DNA of 7,093 bases from Spirosomataceae bacterium (GTDB lineage Bacteria > Bacteroidota > Bacteroidia > Cytophagales > Spirosomataceae): positions 1-7,093 of the forward strand of contig JALOLW010000212.1 in NCBI GenBank assembly GCA_025455795.1. Reading direction: 5' to 3'. Numbering within the stretch: position 1 is the first letter of the stretch; every line of letters begins with the position of its first letter. Shown here piece after piece: positions 5,887 through 7,093 of this stretch. The translations under genes were made by a program, and so were the position numbers. The notes below the pieces were generated by a model that did not search any database, had not been told where the DNA came from, and worked only from the letters and a program-made list of their open reading frames with translations.

Positions 5887-6657
5887 ATGAAAGCAATGAT
5901 ATTTGCGGCGGGCTTGGGGACTCGCCTTCGACCCCTGACCAACGACCGCCCCAAAGCGCTTGTCGAGGTAGGTGGTATATCGCTGTTGGAGATCAATATC
6001 CGCCGCATGATTCACTTCGGCGTGCGCGAAATCATCATCAATACCCATCATTTTGCCGAAAAAATTGAAGAATTTATCCAATCAAAAAACAACTTCGGGA
6101 TTCGTATTGAGCTTTCACACGAAGTACAAAAACCCCTCGAAACGGGTGGTGGCCTCAAAAAAGCGGCTTGGTTTTTCGACGATGGTAAGCCATTTTTTGT
6201 GTGTAATGCCGATATTTTGAGTAACATTGACCTCGCCAAGCTCCACGCCGCGCACGTCGCGTCGGGGGTGTTGGCTACCTACGCCGTACAGCAGCGCGAC
6301 ACGAGCCGCTACATGCTCCACGACAGCGGTATGCGCCTCTGCGGGTGGATGAACACCAAGACCAAGGCCGTCAAAATCAGTCGTTTGGCTGCTGAAATGT
6401 CCATGTGTTCTTTCAGTTGCTTTCATGTCATTGACCCCGCTATTTTTGAAACTGTACCCGATACAGACTACTTTTCGATGATTGATTGGTACTTGCAAAT
6501 CGCCAACAGCCACCCTGTAATGGGCTACCGCCACGACAACGACCTCTGGTGCGACGTGGGCAAGCCCGAAACCCTCGCCGAAGCAGGCGAAGTAGTCACT
6601 GTACTTTTGGATGAAATTGGCCGTCAAGATTCGGAAAACTCCTTCATATTATCGTAA
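5887..6657 (+). CDS. Sugar-1-phosphate nucleotidyltransferase, MurU-like
   Basis: A 256-residue cytoplasmic enzyme of the NTP_transferase family, which joins an NTP to a sugar-1-phosphate to give a nucleotide sugar. The signature AAGLGTRLRPLTNDRPKAL lies at residues 7-25 (nucleotide-binding G9/G11/T12/R13 and Lys23). LETGGGLKKA (84-93) and CNADIL (106-111, metal-binding Asp109) follow, with a second acidic motif WCDVGKPETLAEA (221-233, Asp223). The compact size without a C-terminal hexapeptide-repeat domain, plus the LETGGG wording, resemble MurU, the N-acetylmuramate-1-phosphate uridylyltransferase of peptidoglycan recycling. However, mannose-1-phosphate guanylyltransferase-like relatives look similar, so the substrate is uncertain. 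No AmgK-like sugar kinase, the usual partner of MurU, is visible on either side. ATG 5887 lacks a Shine-Dalgarno sequence, which fits its neighbours. Confidence 0.88.
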   Translation: MKAMIFAAGLGTRLRPLTNDRPKALVEVGGISLLEINIRRMIHFGVREIIINTHHFAEKIEEFIQSKNNFGIRIELSHEVQKPLETGGGLKKAAWFFDDGKPFFVCNADILSNIDLAKLHAAHVASGVLATYAVQQRDTSRYMLHDSGMRLCGWMNTKTKAVKISRLAAEMSMCSFSCFHVIDPAIFETVPDTDYFSMIDWYLQIANSHPVMGYRHDNDLWCDVGKPETLAEAGEVVTVLLDEIGRQDSENSFILS

Positions 6658-6662
6658 TTTTG
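6655..6662 (+). promoter_or_regulatory. Possible -7 box overlapping the stop codon of the nucleotidyltransferase gene
   Basis: TAATTTTG matches TAnnTTTG exactly and begins with the TAA stop itself. It sits 17 bp before the ATG at 6679, closer than the other -7 boxes in this window, and no -33 TTG is found at a proper distance. It may be chance, but it suggests Bacteroidota-type sequence continues at least to about 6662. Confidence 0.25.
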
Positions 6663-6678
6663 TCTAAAAATAGGAGAG

Positions 6679-6780
6679 ATGAAAAACCTTGATTTCGATT
6701 TAGCGGCAATTTTTGAGCGATTTGACTTGATAGACGATGACGCTTGTGCCGTACTTGATTCGCCCCTACTGCAACACTGA
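6679..6780 (+). CDS. Short open frame of 33 codons, unrecognised
   Basis: ATG 6679 opens a frame of 33 residues that begins MKNLDFDLAAIFERFDL, is acidic overall and ends at TGA 6778-6780. I do not recognise it. It has the only purine-rich Shine-Dalgarno-like sequence in the window (AGGAGAG, 6672-6678), although the spacing is very short. It overlaps the GNAT-like frame from 6737 by 44 bp in a different frame. It could be a leader or coupling peptide, the N-terminus of a gene cut by a join or frameshift, or not translated at all. Confidence 0.2.
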   Translation: MKNLDFDLAAIFERFDLIDDDACAVLDSPLLQH

Positions 6781-7093
6781 TACGCCTGATCTGGCCAGGA
6801 TCTGGAATCTCCATCATGAGGCGATGCATTGGCCGCATCGCGTCCGGCCCGTTCACTTCGAATCATGCGTTCTTTCGAAGCCGTTCTTTGTGCCCGATGA
6901 CCTTCTGATTATCGAAGATGACGAGCAACCCATAGGGTTTGCTCATGTCGCCTACGGGGCAAACGCCGCTTTCGATGCGCCGGATCCTCGAGCGGGAATC
7001 TTAGCTGCATTTTATATCGCTCCCAATGCAAACGAAGAAATCGCAGCCGACTTACTCTTGACCGAGGCAATGAAGCGATTCGACGCATGGGAG
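6737..7093 (+). CDS. GNAT-like N-acetyltransferase, N-terminal part (3' end outside window)
   Basis: An open frame of 119 codons runs off the right edge. It begins MTLVPYLIRPYCNTDTPDLA, followed by RIWNLHHE; the IRP..N.D.P.L..IWN pattern is the usual first strand and helix of GNAT acetyltransferases. CVLSKPFFVPDDLLIIEDDEQPIGFAH (about 44-70) gives the central strands with the typical 'D/E..PIGF' turn, and AAFYIAPNAN (90-99) occupies the place of the acetyl-CoA-binding strand. The RxxGxG/A phosphate-binding loop is not visible after it, so this domain may be degenerate or part of a two-domain protein. The wording recalls GNAT proteins of Planctomycetes; this is a memory-based impression. ATG 6737 is the first start after an in-frame stop at 6731-6733. 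No Shine-Dalgarno lies directly upstream. Substrate unknown. Confidence 0.65.
   Translation, partial: MTLVPYLIRPYCNTDTPDLARIWNLHHEAMHWPHRVRPVHFESCVLSKPFFVPDDLLIIEDDEQPIGFAHVAYGANAAFDAPDPRAGILAAFYIAPNANEEIAADLLLTEAMKRFDAWE

Noticed and set aside
6115..6627. 170-residue minus-strand frame inside the nucleotidyltransferase gene
   Set aside because: Antisense shadow of a gene with intact catalytic motifs; no independent start context or family resemblance.

Overview
The window looks like chromosomal DNA of a Bacteroidota (Bacteroidetes) member, probably of the Cytophagales type. The reasons are gene starts without Shine-Dalgarno sequences, upstream -7 boxes of the TAnnTTTG type, very AT-rich spacers between moderately GC-balanced genes, and the character of the proteins (BBP2-like porin, LuxC-like acyl-CoA reductase beside a dicluster ferredoxin). 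The genus cannot be fixed from the sequence alone.

Left part (1-2739): the 5' half of thiL (thiamine-monophosphate kinase) runs leftward off the window. It is divergent from an MsrA-type methionine sulfoxide reductase that carries a lipoprotein signal. msrA converges on, and overlaps by 23 bp, a leftward LuxC-like acyl-CoA reductase. That gene is divergent from a small YfhL/Alvin-type 2[4Fe-4S] ferredoxin, which has its own promoter and a strong terminator.

Middle part (2740-5886): an extremely AT-rich spacer precedes an outer-membrane beta-barrel porin and, 34 bp downstream, an Amt ammonium transporter. Together they look like a two-gene uptake unit: the porin lets solute cross the outer membrane and Amt carries ammonium across the inner membrane. 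Two tandem hairpins follow and probably end the transcript.

Right part (5887-7093): a MurU-like sugar-1-phosphate nucleotidyltransferase has a good -7 box upstream. After it, the sequence character changes. The last 357 bases encode the N-terminal part of a GNAT-like protein whose wording resembles Planctomycetes acetyltransferases rather than Bacteroidota ones, with a short 33-aa reading frame overlapping its start. This is either a horizontally acquired gene or a misassembly, and it is the most questionable part of the window.

I found no tRNA, rRNA, CRISPR array, insertion sequence or defence system. I see no convincing undescribed system. The items most worth checking are the right-end discontinuity, the LuxC/ferredoxin pair and the porin-Amt pairing.
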